From the NCBI GenBank assembly GCA_030407085.1, contig CM059582.1:55436001-55500000 (forward strand): DNA of 64,000 nucleotides, read 5' to 3'. The stretch is from Trichopria drosophilae (taxonomy: Eukaryota; Arthropoda; Insecta; Hymenoptera; Diapriidae). Below the pieces are notes generated by a model. It saw only the letters and a list, made by a program, of their open reading frames with translations. It ran no database searches and was not told where the DNA came from. Position numbers and translations under genes: made by a program. Shown one piece after another: positions 1 to 10,587 of this stretch. Position 1 is the first letter of the stretch. Each line of letters opens with the position of its first letter.

Positions 1-204
1 TTAGATTTTTCTACTCTCAGCATCTCCCTCGTCCCTTCTTCAGTCTCTGCTATCACACTATATCATCTGCATAATCTAGTGACCATATTTTTTCTTTACC
101 TATTGTAACTCCCCAACTGCTTTTTCTCAACTCATCTTCTATATTAAATTTAAAAAGAAAGTCCATGTTTTCTTCCCTTTCACTAGTCTATTTCCTAATA
201 CATG
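1..204 (-). pseudogene. Decayed LINE RT, downstream fragment
   Basis: Read on the minus strand this gives a short stretch ending in the RT catalytic box DYADDIV, followed at once by stops. Before it lie LGNRLVKGKKTWTFF-like residues and then a frame change, so part of the palm is already deleted. It continues the RT reading frame that ends at 21780 on the other side of the LTR element: the last codons before the insertion and the first here meet across the CATG duplication. This is an APE-type LINE common in insect genomes; the clade is not assigned. It is cut off by the window edge. Confidence 0.75.
201..204. repeat. Target-site duplication CATG (left)
   Basis: CATG stands immediately before the LTR start TGTTACG and again at 21776-21779 immediately after the second LTR. 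A 4-bp duplication is usual for Gypsy-type integrases. Confidence 0.85.
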
Positions 205-698
205 TGTTACGTCCTACGTAACGGGCTTAGATTAGCTATTTTCGAATTGTCGTAATTGCAGATTCCGTTTATTGTAAACCAGCATCAATGAACATTATTT
301 ATTAGCTAGCACTTAACGCATGACGCACAAACACGTTTTTATTTTTCAATTTCACCAATCTCTTATGTTTGATTTCATTATTCGAAACGAGAACAACAAG
401 GCGTTTGTCCATAACTCTTAGGGCCACGTCACCGAACATTTCGACACCGATCTTTCCCAGTTTCTAAAATTTCCACGAAGTGCTTCTTATTATCAGACAA
501 AGTAAACATCTATTTTTTCATTCGTATCCGCGTCGGACTCATCAGAAAGAATCCAATTCTCACGTGCACCTTATCACATTCTAAACTATGAACCTTCACA
601 TCCACGCCCACTCCCAAAATACCAGCGAGTATTTCGTCATCGATTCAACTGCTACAATTTCCACGTGGGACAATATCTACACACCAATACATAAAGAG

Positions 699-767
699 AT
701 AAAAAATAAGATGATCTCTCTCGAAGAGCACAGTCAGTTCTCCTTCAGCAGCGGTGTCGGATAGACC
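699..767 (+). promoter_or_regulatory. LTR core promoter: A/T box, Inr and DPE
   Basis: TCAGTT at 734-739 matches the arthropod initiator. Taking its A (736) as +1, AGACC at 763-767 falls at +28 to +32 and matches the downstream promoter element consensus RGWYV at its canonical spacing. A GATAAAAAAT box lies about 35 bp upstream. The same arrangement is present in the second LTR (TCAGTT 20457-20462, AGACC 20486-20490). Many insect Gypsy elements use TATA-less Inr/DPE promoters. Confidence 0.6.
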
Positions 768-958
768 CCGACAAAATTTGGATAGTGTGTGTTCTTCCAG
801 AAGTGGTATCGGATAGACCCCGACTAAGTTCCGACAATCGCGACTCGACCCGACGTCATTGGACTGATGGTCAACGAATTCTCATAAGGAACGACATCGC
901 GAAGTCAGCATAAGAGCAGTCACAAGTGTTCGGGAAGCGACATCGGTCATCGGACATG

Positions 959-1624
959 GTAAGCAATCCGCTTTATATATCAAAAATATTCCTTAATTAA
1001 CTTTCCTTAATTAACATTCCTTAATCCCCCCCCCCCCAGGAGGCTATAATTAACCGTAAAAGCCTCATTTTTATTTTTATATTTTGTTATTTTTATTGAG
1101 ACGAATGTGTTGATTACCTTTTAATTTTTTTTCTCTTTATTTTAAACAAAAGGAACAACACCTTAGGGGAAATATTTTTTTTATTAGTGATACTAGTGAC
1201 TCGATTCGGCGTCGTTCTTTGAACGAAGAGCCGATCGAGCCACAAGCATCAATAGGGACTGTTAGGTTTCAATCCAGTAATATTACTATGTTTTATTATT
1301 TTATTCTTTCGCTTGTAATATACACCCAGAAAACCCAATATGTATTTTCCTCAAATTATTAACTATTAACAATATCTAATGCATTAAATACTCGGGAATA
1401 TTTAGTTTCTTGAAAACGCGAATTAAAAATCAAATATGTAATTTATTTAAAAGTACATGTAAAATTTCAACTTTTAATTTTCATTTATCGATATATTACT
1501 TTTTATTTCAATAAGTTTTGTAATTCTTTAAATTGTTTTTGTTTAAACAAATAGTTATTCTTATCTAAACTACAAATTTATAATACTCATAATTTATAAT
1601 ATAATATTTTTTTTCTGATTCTAG
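959..1624 (+). other. Candidate intron inside the LTR
   Basis: GTAAGC follows an ATG directly (ATG 956-958, donor at 959). A strong pyrimidine tract ending TTCTAG provides an acceptor at 1624. The signals are conserved in both LTRs. If used, a 666-bp intron would be removed from the leader. This is inferred from signals only. Confidence 0.3.
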
Positions 1625-2052
1625 GAAAAATACACAAAGAAGTTGGACACCGGAGAATCCTCGAAATTATCGCATCCCTAATTCCTTCCAACCCTTCCTT
1701 ATTTTTATCTTTCTAAATAAATGAAATTGTTTACTTTGAGTTTGACTTTTATTTAAATCCAACCTTTATTCTTGTTCTTTTGTATTAGCAGCAGCCCCCA
1801 CAAAATTTCGAACTCAGAATCGACTCTTCCAGTCGATTCCGTCTTTTCGTGGTTGTGTTGAGGTGAAGGTATTTGCAAACATTTCATTGCAAAACGCTTC
1901 CCCACCGGCCATAACAAGTGGTGACAGCGGTGCTCGTGGGAAAACTGTTAATGCAGAGGAACAAATAAAGGTCTAGACTATTTCAACAAAAAAATATATT
2001 AAAAAAATAATAATAATTTTTGCAAAAACACTTCCTTCGCTGCCATACCAAG

Positions 2053-2070
2053 TGGTGACAGCGGTGCTTG
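2053..2070 (+). other. Primer-binding site
   Basis: Two bases after the LTR end comes TGGTGACAGCGGTGCTTG, starting with the TGG that pairs with a tRNA CCA tail. The matching tRNA would end AGCACCGCTGTCACCA; I do not assign the isoacceptor. The same sequence occurs once inside the LTR, at about 1921. Confidence 0.6.
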
Positions 2071-4152
2071 TGGGAAAACTGTCAATGCAAAAGAAGGACT
2101 AGACAATTTCAACAAAAATATATTAATAATTTTTGTAAAAACACTCCCTTCTCGGCCATACCAACTGGTGACGCACTATTATAAAGAAAGAATAATGGAC
2201 TAGCAAGTTTAAAAAACAACAATATTTTTTATCTTTTTAAATAAAAGTAATGGAAAATAGTAAGTTTTCAGAAACTTATAGTAAATCAAAATAGTAGCAA
2301 CCATATGAACAGTAATACTAATAGTTCAATTCTAATATAAATATTATAATATTTATTCATGTTTTTTACTTCCTCAGACATTCCAATTTTTCCTTTACTT
2401 CGGTGTTCGACTTCATAGTGGCTTAGCAATAACTACCTGTTGTGTATTAGTCATCCTTTATTTTCAGGCACTTAAAAACATTTATTTTTCAATTTATGAA
2501 AAAAATCATAATATAATCAATATAAATAGAAAAATTTAATCAATTTCTAATATAGTATACAAATTTTTAACATTCCATTAAAACCTTTCCAAACTCTTTG
2601 ACGAATATATTAAAAAAATATTGAATACTTACACGAAGTTTAATATTATATATATAATATAATATATTTTATAATATATAATATAATATATTTTTGACAC
2701 CTTAGCAACATTTTTAACAACATTTTTGTTTTGATATTAAGAAAAAGTTCAATACATTATTAATAATTTTTATACAGATTTAAAACTTTACTGGTTATTT
2801 TATTTATTAATCAAAAAGAAAACAGAATTATATCAGATATCTTTTGACAAAAAACAAACAATAACATTTTTCCAAAAAAAATACTTCTTTTTGAATTAGT
2901 ATTACAATTGTATTACACTTTCGATATCTTTTTATCAATTTTATTGAAACAAAACAGGGGAGACAAATTTATTAATCATTTAAATTTGTCCAATTTGGAA
3001 TATTTTTTAGACAATTTCCTTGTGACTCTAAGCAATTTTTTCGAATGTAAAGTAACATTTGTAAAATTAAATACACATTAACCTTAAAATTAACCTTATT
3101 TTATTTTAAGCTATAAACAATATTTTGTTTAGATTATATAATCCGTTCATTTTCACTTACAGCTTACGTTTAAAATACAGACGATTTCTAACATAATCTT
3201 TATTTTCGCTCCTGACAAATTTTTATGTTCAAATATGTTTTAAAAACTTACAACATTTGTTAAACGAGTTTTTATTTAAAAAAAAAAAAAAAAAAACTTT
3301 GAAGGTCCACTTTTACATAAGTTCAAATTATAATTAATTTATTTTTTTAAATGGTCTCGTTAATCTCGTTCAAGGTTATTTTTTGCGAATCTTACTAATT
3401 TCCAGCAATTTTGAATTTATAAACAGGTTTTAAAAAGTTATTATTAGCCCAAAACAATTATTAAACACTATCTTTTTGTGCGTATTATTGCATACAATCT
3501 TTCAATTGAATACGACTTTTAAAATAGATTTTTTAAATTATAAATAATTTTGTATTTATAAGTAGTCTTTTTCGTAAACATAATTTCTTCCTAAACAATT
3601 TTCTGTTAAAAATTCTTTTCAGAAAATGTACTGCAAACAAAAAACGCAATAAGTAAATAAATCGAATATAATTTTAATAAATCATCAACGAATTCTCCTT
3701 ATATTATTAATAATTTTCAGAATTTTCGACAATATTTAAACACGTTGTTTTAAAGCAATTGTAAAAGTAATAAATTTCGATGGTAATAATCTTTTAATAA
3801 AATGTATCAACAATAAACAACAAAAAGTCATTACGGAGGATCTATACGAATTATTACAAAAATTTGTGTGAGTTTGTCAGAAATAAAACATAGTTATATA
3901 CACGGTATATTAGCAGTAAAACAGAATTAATTATTCATAAGAAAAGTAAAGAAAATCATTAATAAATAACATCAAAGTGCGTAGAAAAATCCGTAACAAA
4001 ACAAATAAATAGTTATTCAAATGCGTAAGTTGCCTACAACTATACTTAATAAATACCAAGTTATAAAAGCAATCAACGAAATGTATTTCTATATCCTGAA
4101 TTGAAAGAATTTGAAACAAAATTACTAAGCTCCGACACTCCAAAATAAGAAA
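2071..4152 (+). other. Non-coding leader of the LTR element
   Basis: This is about 2.1 kb of very AT-rich DNA with no open frame of note on either strand. It contains a third, degraded primer-site unit near 2155, an A-run near 3281 and a TATA-rich stretch near 2641-2690. No function is seen beyond an untranslated leader. Confidence 0.6.
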
Positions 4153-4960
4153 ATGCACAAATTTCAAACCATGCAAACGCAAAATTTTCACGCAGTACCT
4201 TGGAACTATAATGAATGTCAACCACAAAATTATGAATATTTTCAAGTTCGAAATAAAAAAACACACAATTACAAAAAATTACCTTGGAACTATCAACAAG
4301 ATCAACGCCATACGCATAATTTCCAAACTTCGAATTTCGAAAATTTGCAAGCAGTATCATGGAACTACGAAGAAAACCAACCGCAAAACAGAAAAAAAAT
4401 TCAACAGTTTAACTTAAAGTCGCGAAATTATCAGGATAGTTTCAAATACGACCAACCAAACAATCGTCAAAATAATCGAATTCAATTTCAATGTGCAGAA
4501 TTTCATCAACAAAGTTATATACAAAATAGATCAAGACAAATAAGAATCAAATGTACGCATTGCAAACGTATAGGACATATCTGGCGAGAATGTAACAAAT
4601 TTAAGTAAGAAATAATCTCCGAAGTAGTACACGAATTTAACAGTATAAAGCTATCAAGACGGGAAAACGGGAAAATCACAGACGGAAATTTGGAACAAAC
4701 TGAACATAAAAATCCTAAATATGTACAGAATTATGAAGAGGAAAATAAAACAAACCAGTATTATAATACTAAAAACGAAACCAAAAACAATCGTAAAAAT
4801 AAAACTGACAAAAATTATGAAAGCAAGAACGATACAGGCAATGAATTCGTAACCGAAAACAATACTGACGACGATGATGAATTCGAGAATGATACTGATA
4901 ATGAATATACCATAATTGAGAACGATACTGGTAATGATTACAAAACCAAAACGGACAAAA
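4153..4960 (+). pseudogene. Gag-like protein, N-terminal part (CCHC knuckle)
   Basis: The frame opens at ATG 4153 and shows repeats of a PWNY/SWNY motif (VPWNYNE, LPWNYQQ, VSWNYEE), each spaced by Gln/Asn-rich sequence. A nucleocapsid-type zinc knuckle, CTHCKRIGHIWREC (CX2CX4HX4C), follows near 4552-4593. TAA at 4606-4608 then stops it, but the same frame stays open afterwards to 4960 (EIISEVVHEFN, then an Asp/Asn/Lys-rich tract). That segment aligns with EIASEILQEFN after the second knuckle further on, so the TAA looks like a mutation inside one long ancestral frame. The frame is then cut by the DNA transposon at 4961. The putative role is RNA packaging/capsid for the LTR element. Confidence 0.7.
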
Positions 4961-5602
4961 TAGTCCAGTCATTATGTACATTTAAAAAAGTAATAATTTG
5001 AAGCAGCAATTTTATTTTTGGGGCATGTTGGGGGAGTCAAGAAAAGCTTAACTTCAAGTTTTCGACCTCTGAGGTGGCTTGCTTTTTTTTATAACCTAAA
5101 AAATGTAATAAAATCGTATTTTTTAAATAACTCGGCTTCTAATGAAGTTAGAAGGTTCACTTAGGGCTCATTTTAAAGATTTTTTTGCGCTTTACAACTT
5201 TTTCTAAGAAAATTGTTTTATCCGATCGATAGTTTTCGATATATCGAAGGATAAATGAAAAAAAGACGTACTTTATTTAGTTTTTTGCTTTTTACGTGGA
5301 ATTGGAAACGGAAAATAAAAAAGTAATGTAAGACAAAGTTGTAGAGAATTAAATAACGAACAATTTCTTTTTTTAATCGTTTCGTTTCGATGAAAATTGC
5401 GCCTTGTAGAGCGTCACAAAGTAGACAGTCGGCGTCAGCGTGTAAGCAGCGAGTTGTTCATATCGATATGCTGCGACGGAGCGTTTTCGCTGAAATAAAA
5501 GACTTTATTCAAGCATAATTATTATGTAATATGTATTTTTTGAAGGTTTTTTTGTGAGCTACACGTTACAAAAAAAGGAAAAATAAAAATTGAGCAGTTT
5601 AG
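4961..5602 (+). repeat. Left terminal inverted repeat (~640 bp)
   Basis: It matches the reverse complement of about 8614-9265, including the segments TTTTTGGGGCATGTTGGGGG and GAGCGTTTTCGCTGAAATAA. Homology ends near AAATTGAGCAGTTT. The right copy carries a short insertion next to its tip (TTTGGGAT). Confidence 0.85.
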
Positions 5603-5812
5603 TACATGCGTTTAAAATAAAACGGGAAAGGCAATAAAATAGTTATTTAGAAAGTACGTTTTGCACGTAAGTAATATTATTTAACGATGGAAGATTATTT
5701 GTTAAGTACAAGGTGTGCGAATGAAAACATTTTATATGAAAAAGTGATATTTATTTTTGTCGACATTTATTTTTACATTTTCTCGTTTTTCATTAAAAAA
5801 TGGATTAAAAAA

Positions 5813-7258
5813 TTAAATCTTTCTTGAACGCTTTGCTTGTGGTTCATGTTCGTAGTCGTCATCTTCGCAGAATACGCCATTGTTGGCCTCTCGCGTGTCA
5901 AGTAGATCGTCGGAATCGTCATCCATGTCGTCATCTAATTCGTCGTTTTGCAAAATTTCTGCTGGCGTTGTAGAATTAAGACACGTTTGTCCAGAACAGA
6001 ATTGCGAAAACCCGTTGTTCAAAACGTTGTCTTTTTTTCCTTGTATGCTGGAGTTCTCGAAAGATAATACTTCCCCGTACGACGCGCTGAATCCCATTTT
6101 CGATAAGATGTTAATGAGCGTTTTAGATGCAAATTTCTTATACAAAAACGCCCCTACGCCAATTTGAAGAGGCGAGAGAAATGAACGCGGTCGTACGGCT
6201 GCGATGATAGCGTGCGCAATGGAGATGACTTTTCTCTCCCAAGGAATCAGCAAACCACGTTTATCTTTTAAAATAATTTCAGACAAAAACACTTGCAGTG
6301 TTTCAGGCACGGCAGATTTTACGTCTTTTACGAAATCGTCGGATGGTGGATACGTATCTGTTTCGTAAACTTCGGAGCGAATATCACGACGAAGTATAGC
6401 CGCGGCTTCGCGTAAAACTCTCAGCTTTTCTTCTGTGGGGTCTGTTCTTTTCTTTCGGTACCAATTATCTTCAAGTAATTTGTAGCCAATATTTCGAAAG
6501 CAAATCATAGTACCGCGCTTTTGCCTTTCGACTATTATGATGTCATCGCCGTACTTTTCGAGTAGTCGCGCTTTTATGGTTTTCAGGTGAGGAATGTGGT
6601 CTGTTTTTACTTGTTCCAGTAAGAATTCCAGTGAAAATTGACATTCATTGGAATTCTCCTCGAGATATGCATAAATTTGCGACATACCTTCATCGATGAC
6701 GTTAGAAAATGGTCTTCCGGTTTGAACGTGCGTTACCTCTCTAACCACGTGTTTATAACATTTTCTGTGGTAGCGAGCTTTCGCGGCAACCAGATCCGTA
6801 ACGCGATTCATGCGGTTCTTTATTGCAACAGCAATTTCATCTTTTCGACCACCAAGTTTGGTCACAATTTCTTGTTTCGATGAAGCGTGCTGAATCAATG
6901 AAATTCTGGATCGGTATTTCTGAGGAACTTTCGAGGAAGATTCTTTAGCTTCTTCGCCGCAGAACAGGCATTTTTTTTCAAAATCGAAATCTGGATGACG
7001 CTGAACTTCTCGTGATGTTGATGGCGATTCGACATTGCTACTTCGTCGAGAAGCTACAGCAGCTAATCGTTTATTGGAATAATTTTTATAACATGCACCG
7101 TGTAAAGTAACTTCAGTCAATGCCTGCAACTGTGTTTTCTTTTCCGTGTCTCCTCTTGACTCGCACACAGATAAAAGAGATTTAATGCCTCTCGATTTTA
7201 CCACTACAATGTCTTGAACCATAGATTGCTCACATATCAAACACTTAGAGTCACTCAT
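5813..7258 (-). CDS. Zinc-binding transposon protein, 481 aa
   Basis: This is the only gene of the long-TIR element. Two Cys/His modules mark the N-terminal half: CLICEQS (about residues 7-13) with HGACYKNY (about 53-60), and CLFCGEE (about 96-102) with YHRKCYKHV (about 163-171). A folded region without a motif known to me follows, including SPLQIGVGAFLYKKF near residue 370. The C-terminus is acidic (DELDDDMDDDSDD) and ends in a basic PQAKRSRKI, likely a nuclear signal. I have seen this N-terminal architecture in much longer proteins of arthropod and marine invertebrate repeats that carry further C-terminal sequence, so this may be the DNA-binding half only. No DDE triad can be pointed to. 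The frame is open with no stops; the start is the Met before the first Cys pair. Confidence 0.75.
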   Translation of the reverse strand: MSDSKCLICEQSMVQDIVVVKSRGIKSLLSVCESRGDTEKKTQLQALTEVTLHGACYKNYSNKRLAAVASRRSSNVESPSTSREVQRHPDFDFEKKCLFCGEEAKESSSKVPQKYRSRISLIQHASSKQEIVTKLGGRKDEIAVAIKNRMNRVTDLVAAKARYHRKCYKHVVREVTHVQTGRPFSNVIDEGMSQIYAYLEENSNECQFSLEFLLEQVKTDHIPHLKTIKARLLEKYGDDIIIVERQKRGTMICFRNIGYKLLEDNWYRKKRTDPTEEKLRVLREAAAILRRDIRSEVYETDTYPPSDDFVKDVKSAVPETLQVFLSEIILKDKRGLLIPWERKVISIAHAIIAAVRPRSFLSPLQIGVGAFLYKKFASKTLINILSKMGFSASYGEVLSFENSSIQGKKDNVLNNGFSQFCSGQTCLNSTTPAEILQNDELDDDMDDDSDDLLDTREANNGVFCEDDDYEHEPQAKRSRKI

Positions 7259-8613
7259 TGTCCCGTTAAGTATATTAAAATGTATCCTGATATTGTAAAA
7301 TGTTCACTTCACTTCTATATTAAAACGCATCCATTCATTGCGATACACACAGCATAACTGACAAGTGTGTTAAGCATAATTTTCCAGCCGACAGATGTTT
7401 GCTACGTCCCGGAATTTCTATGACCCTCGAATTCCAATACCACATTGTCTTCCGCCGCCCGGGTCGTTTTTCAGGTTTCAGGTAGAAGAGTGTTTGTTGG
7501 AAAGGTACAGAAACATCACGGTCACTGCAACTGAAAAATATTTGAAATGTTAATGTTAGCCTGCGTTTATTTTTATTATTATTTTTATCATTAATATTAT
7601 CATTGTCGTAATTATTATTATTATCATAACCCGGAAAAAAACCAAGACTCAATATTGAGTATTAATATTGCACAAATTAAATGTAAATTAAATAGGATTT
7701 AATTAAATTAGGCTCACAAAAATTTCGAATATTTAATTATTTAAATAAAAAATTCATATTTAATTGAAAACAAATTTAAAATAATATTAATTTCATCACA
7801 ATACGTATCATACATTTCCGAATAACTTCTTAATTTATGTAGAATTTAAAGTTTATTTTATATTTTCTGCAAATTATTCTTCAGTATAAACCTAGTTTTA
7901 ATTTTAATTAAATAGGTTTCAAATGAATAGCAACTGATTATCATTACTATTATTATTATTATTATTCTTACGGCATCGTATATCAACGTGATCAATTCAT
8001 TGTTGACGGTACACTCTACTTTTTCATATGAATAACCGATTTTAAACTCGTAATTGTTGAGTGCATTGAAATTAATATATTAGTTTATTTTTAGATTTTC
8101 TGTCGACCATTCGTCTATTTTACTTACTTTATAACAAACACTTAAGTGTATTAACTTCGAGTCAACAAAATAAAATTTTGAGGTTAGAAAATCTAAAATT
8201 GCAATTCATACCGTTTACGAAAGAGAAAGTATCGATAATTACACTTACCGAAGTTGAAGATTTTGATGTAAACGAAATGAACGTTCGTTGCAAAGTACGA
8301 CACACTTTTTTCACTGATTATTCGTTAAAACTTGAACACGTGCACGCTCGTACAGTGAAAGAATCGCGTCTACCACGTTCCCGCGGCTTCTCGGGCCGAA
8401 GACAGCTGTTCGGTCGTCATTTGGCAACGCAGCAAAGCAAAGGTTTTGGCAATACAGGAATTCCATCCGAACACCACAATTATTTATCATTACAATTACT
8501 ACTGTAAGTATCAAAATTTACTATTAAATTTTACTATTTATATTGCTATTTAAGTTTTATTTCAATCACATGTACAGTCTTATGAAAAAATTTATAAAAC
8601 AGAAAAAACGAAT
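7259..8613. other. Transposon interior without a recognised gene
   Basis: AT-rich, with ATT/TTA microsatellite patches near 7570-7630 and 7945-7970. A plus-strand open frame at 8178-8507 has no recognisable domain and is probably chance. Confidence 0.5.
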
Positions 8614-9265
8614 AAAATTGCTCAATTTTTATTTTTCCTTTTTTTGTAACGTGTAGCTCACAAAAAAAACCTTCAAAAAATACATATTACATAATAATTA
8701 TGCTTGAATAAAGTCTTTTATTTCAGCGAAAACGCTCCGTCGCAGCATATCGATATGAACAACTCGCTGCTTACACGCTGACGCCGACTGTCTACTTTGT
8801 GACGCTCTACAAGGCGCAATTTTCATCGAAACGAAACGATTAAAAAAAGAAATTGTTCGTTATTTAATTCTCTACAACTTTGTCTTACATTACTTTTTTA
8901 TTTTCCGTTTCCAATTCCACGTAAAAAGCAAAAAACTATATAAAGTACGTCTTTTTTTTCATTTATCCTTCGATATATCGAAAACTATCGATCGGATAAA
9001 AAAATTTTCTGAAAAAAAGTTGTAAAGCGCAAAAAAATCTTTAAAATGAGCCCTAAGTGAACCTTCTAACTTCATTAGAGGCCGAGTTATTTAAAAAATA
9101 CGATTTTATTACATTTTTTAGGTTATAAAAAAAAGCAAGCCACCTCAGAGGTCGAAAACTTGAAGTTAAGCTTTTCTTGACTCCCCCAACATGCCCCAAA
9201 AATAAAATTGCTGCTTCAAATTATTACTTTTTTATCCCAAATTTTTGTACATAATGACCGGACTA
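8614..9265 (-). repeat. Right terminal inverted repeat (~650 bp)
   Basis: Inverse copy of 4961-5602, ending GGACTA. AAA at 9266-9268 is the duplicated target. Confidence 0.85.
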
Positions 9266-10456
9266 AAAATTCACAAACTGTTCAACAAAATTACACCCAA
9301 TATAAATCAAACCGAAAAAGAATCTATTGTACACATTGCACAAATATAGGACATAACTGGCAACAATGCAAGAAATTTAGAGATGAGATAGCCTCAGAAA
9401 TATTACAAGAATTTAACAGCCAAAACAAGCTAGAAAAAGAACATGACTGTGAATCAGGTAATGAAAACCGTAATGATCATGAAATAGAGAGTATAACCGA
9501 TGACGACCATGAAACCATGAACATGCCCAACGACAATTATAATACTGAGAGCTACATCGACAATGATAATAAAACGACGCACAAAATTAATATCAATTAC
9601 GAAGATAGACACCACACTGCGAACGATGATGAAATAGAAAATAAAACCAACTATTATGAAATTGGGAATGAAATCATTCATGATTCTGAATGTGCGAATA
9701 TAATCGACAACACTTATTTAGCCAAGCACTACACCGACATCAGTCATGAAATTAAAAAGAAAACCAACAAAGATTATAAAACTGAAAACTATGAAAACCT
9801 TCAAGCAGCAATGAAGAAACTTAAACGTTCCCAAAAATGGAAATCCCAAAATTACAATGCTGTACCTTGGAACTATGAAGATAACCATGAAAATCAAGAA
9901 CAACAAAGAATATTCTGTGAAAAAGAATCTCCCTACGATTATCAACATTTTTACCTATATCGTAGCAAGAGACAAGTTTACGAAAATAAGAGTCAAGATC
10001 TCAAAACGAGTATTTATCAAAACGAGTATGAAACCATCAAGGACAATGAACATGAAGCATATAACGAATACAATGAATGCCATGAAAATAGTGAAAACAA
10101 TGAAAGTAATAAAAATAATAAAAACAATGAAAATGAAAATAATGAAATTAATGAAAATAATGAAAATAATAAAAACAACGTACATAATAAAAATAATAAA
10201 TATATTCAAATTAATCAAAATAATCAAAATAATCAAAATAATGAGAATTATGAAAATATTAAAACTAACCAAAATAATGAAAATAATGAAAACAATGAAA
10301 ATACTGAAAATAATAAAAACAACGTACATAATAAGAATAATAAATATAATCAAAATAATAAAAATAATGAATATAATGAGAATTATGAAAATATTAAAAC
10401 TAACAAAAATAAAGAAAATACTGAAAATAAAGAAAATAATGAAAATAATGAAAATA
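9266..10456 (+). pseudogene. Gag-like protein, middle part (left copy)
   Basis: Continuation of the gag-like frame after the DNA transposon; the open frame actually starts inside the inverted repeat at 9208. It carries the second knuckle CTHCTNIGHNWQQC (CX2CX4HX4C) and EIASEILQEFN. An acidic Asp/Asn/His-rich tract and another PWNYED motif follow, then the beginning of the Asn-Asn-Glu repeat. It is cut by the LINE after 10456, where the frame runs into the LINE tail and stops. The frame is unbroken through the position (about 9488) where the right copy has lost two bases. Confidence 0.7.
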
Positions 10457-10587
10457 GATAGATAGATATTTATTACTCTTGTAAAGGGATAGATGTCCCG
10501 TAGAGATGGAGTCCCGTAATCGGGCATTACATAGTGTTACAAAGATATTTACAAAGTATTTCTTAAGCTAAACTAATCTAAACTAAG
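10457..10587 (-). other. LINE 3' UTR and (TCTA)n tail
   Basis: Short 3' region after the ORF2 stop, ending in ATCTATCTATC next to the target. Simple tetranucleotide tails replace poly(A) in several LINE clades. Confidence 0.7.

Larger units (their letters stand above)
205..2050 (+). repeat. 5' LTR
   Basis: The LTR is 1846 bp, starting TGTTACGTCC and ending CATACCA, and matches 19928-21775 with only scattered substitutions, one of them in the last bases (CATACCA versus CATAACA). It contains a C-run near 1026-1036, a core promoter, a possible intron, and near its end (about 1910-1960) an extra copy of the primer-site sequence GGTGACAGCGGTGCT. The LTR edge therefore sits in a tandem array of ~140-bp units: one unit inside the LTR, one just outside, and a worn third at about 2155. 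Confidence 0.92.
4961..9265 (-). mobile_element. Long-TIR DNA transposon, 3-bp target duplication
   Basis: The element is 4305 bp and begins TAGTCCAGTCATTATGTAC, ending in its inverse with one mismatch (GTACATAATGACCGGACTA). Comparison with the empty site at 15621-15640 (GGAC, five A, TTCAC) shows four A on each side after insertion, so three A were duplicated. Inverted repeats of about 640 bp frame one 481-residue ORF on the minus strand. Three-base duplications are seen in PIF/Harbinger and Academ types among others; I do not assign a superfamily. Confidence 0.88.
4778..10456 (+). repeat. 1.37-kb direct duplication, left copy
   Basis: Bases 4778-4960 joined to 9269-10456 match 15452-16820 almost base for base. 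This copy is interrupted by the DNA transposon; the right copy is not. The duplicated unit ends exactly at the LINE on both sides (10456/10457 and 15451/15452), so it has the geometry of a very long target-site duplication. Confidence 0.85.

Noticed and set aside
8178..8507. 109-residue plus-strand ORF in the long-TIR transposon
   Set aside because: No domain, biased composition, opposite strand to the element's gene and ending at a low-complexity tract.
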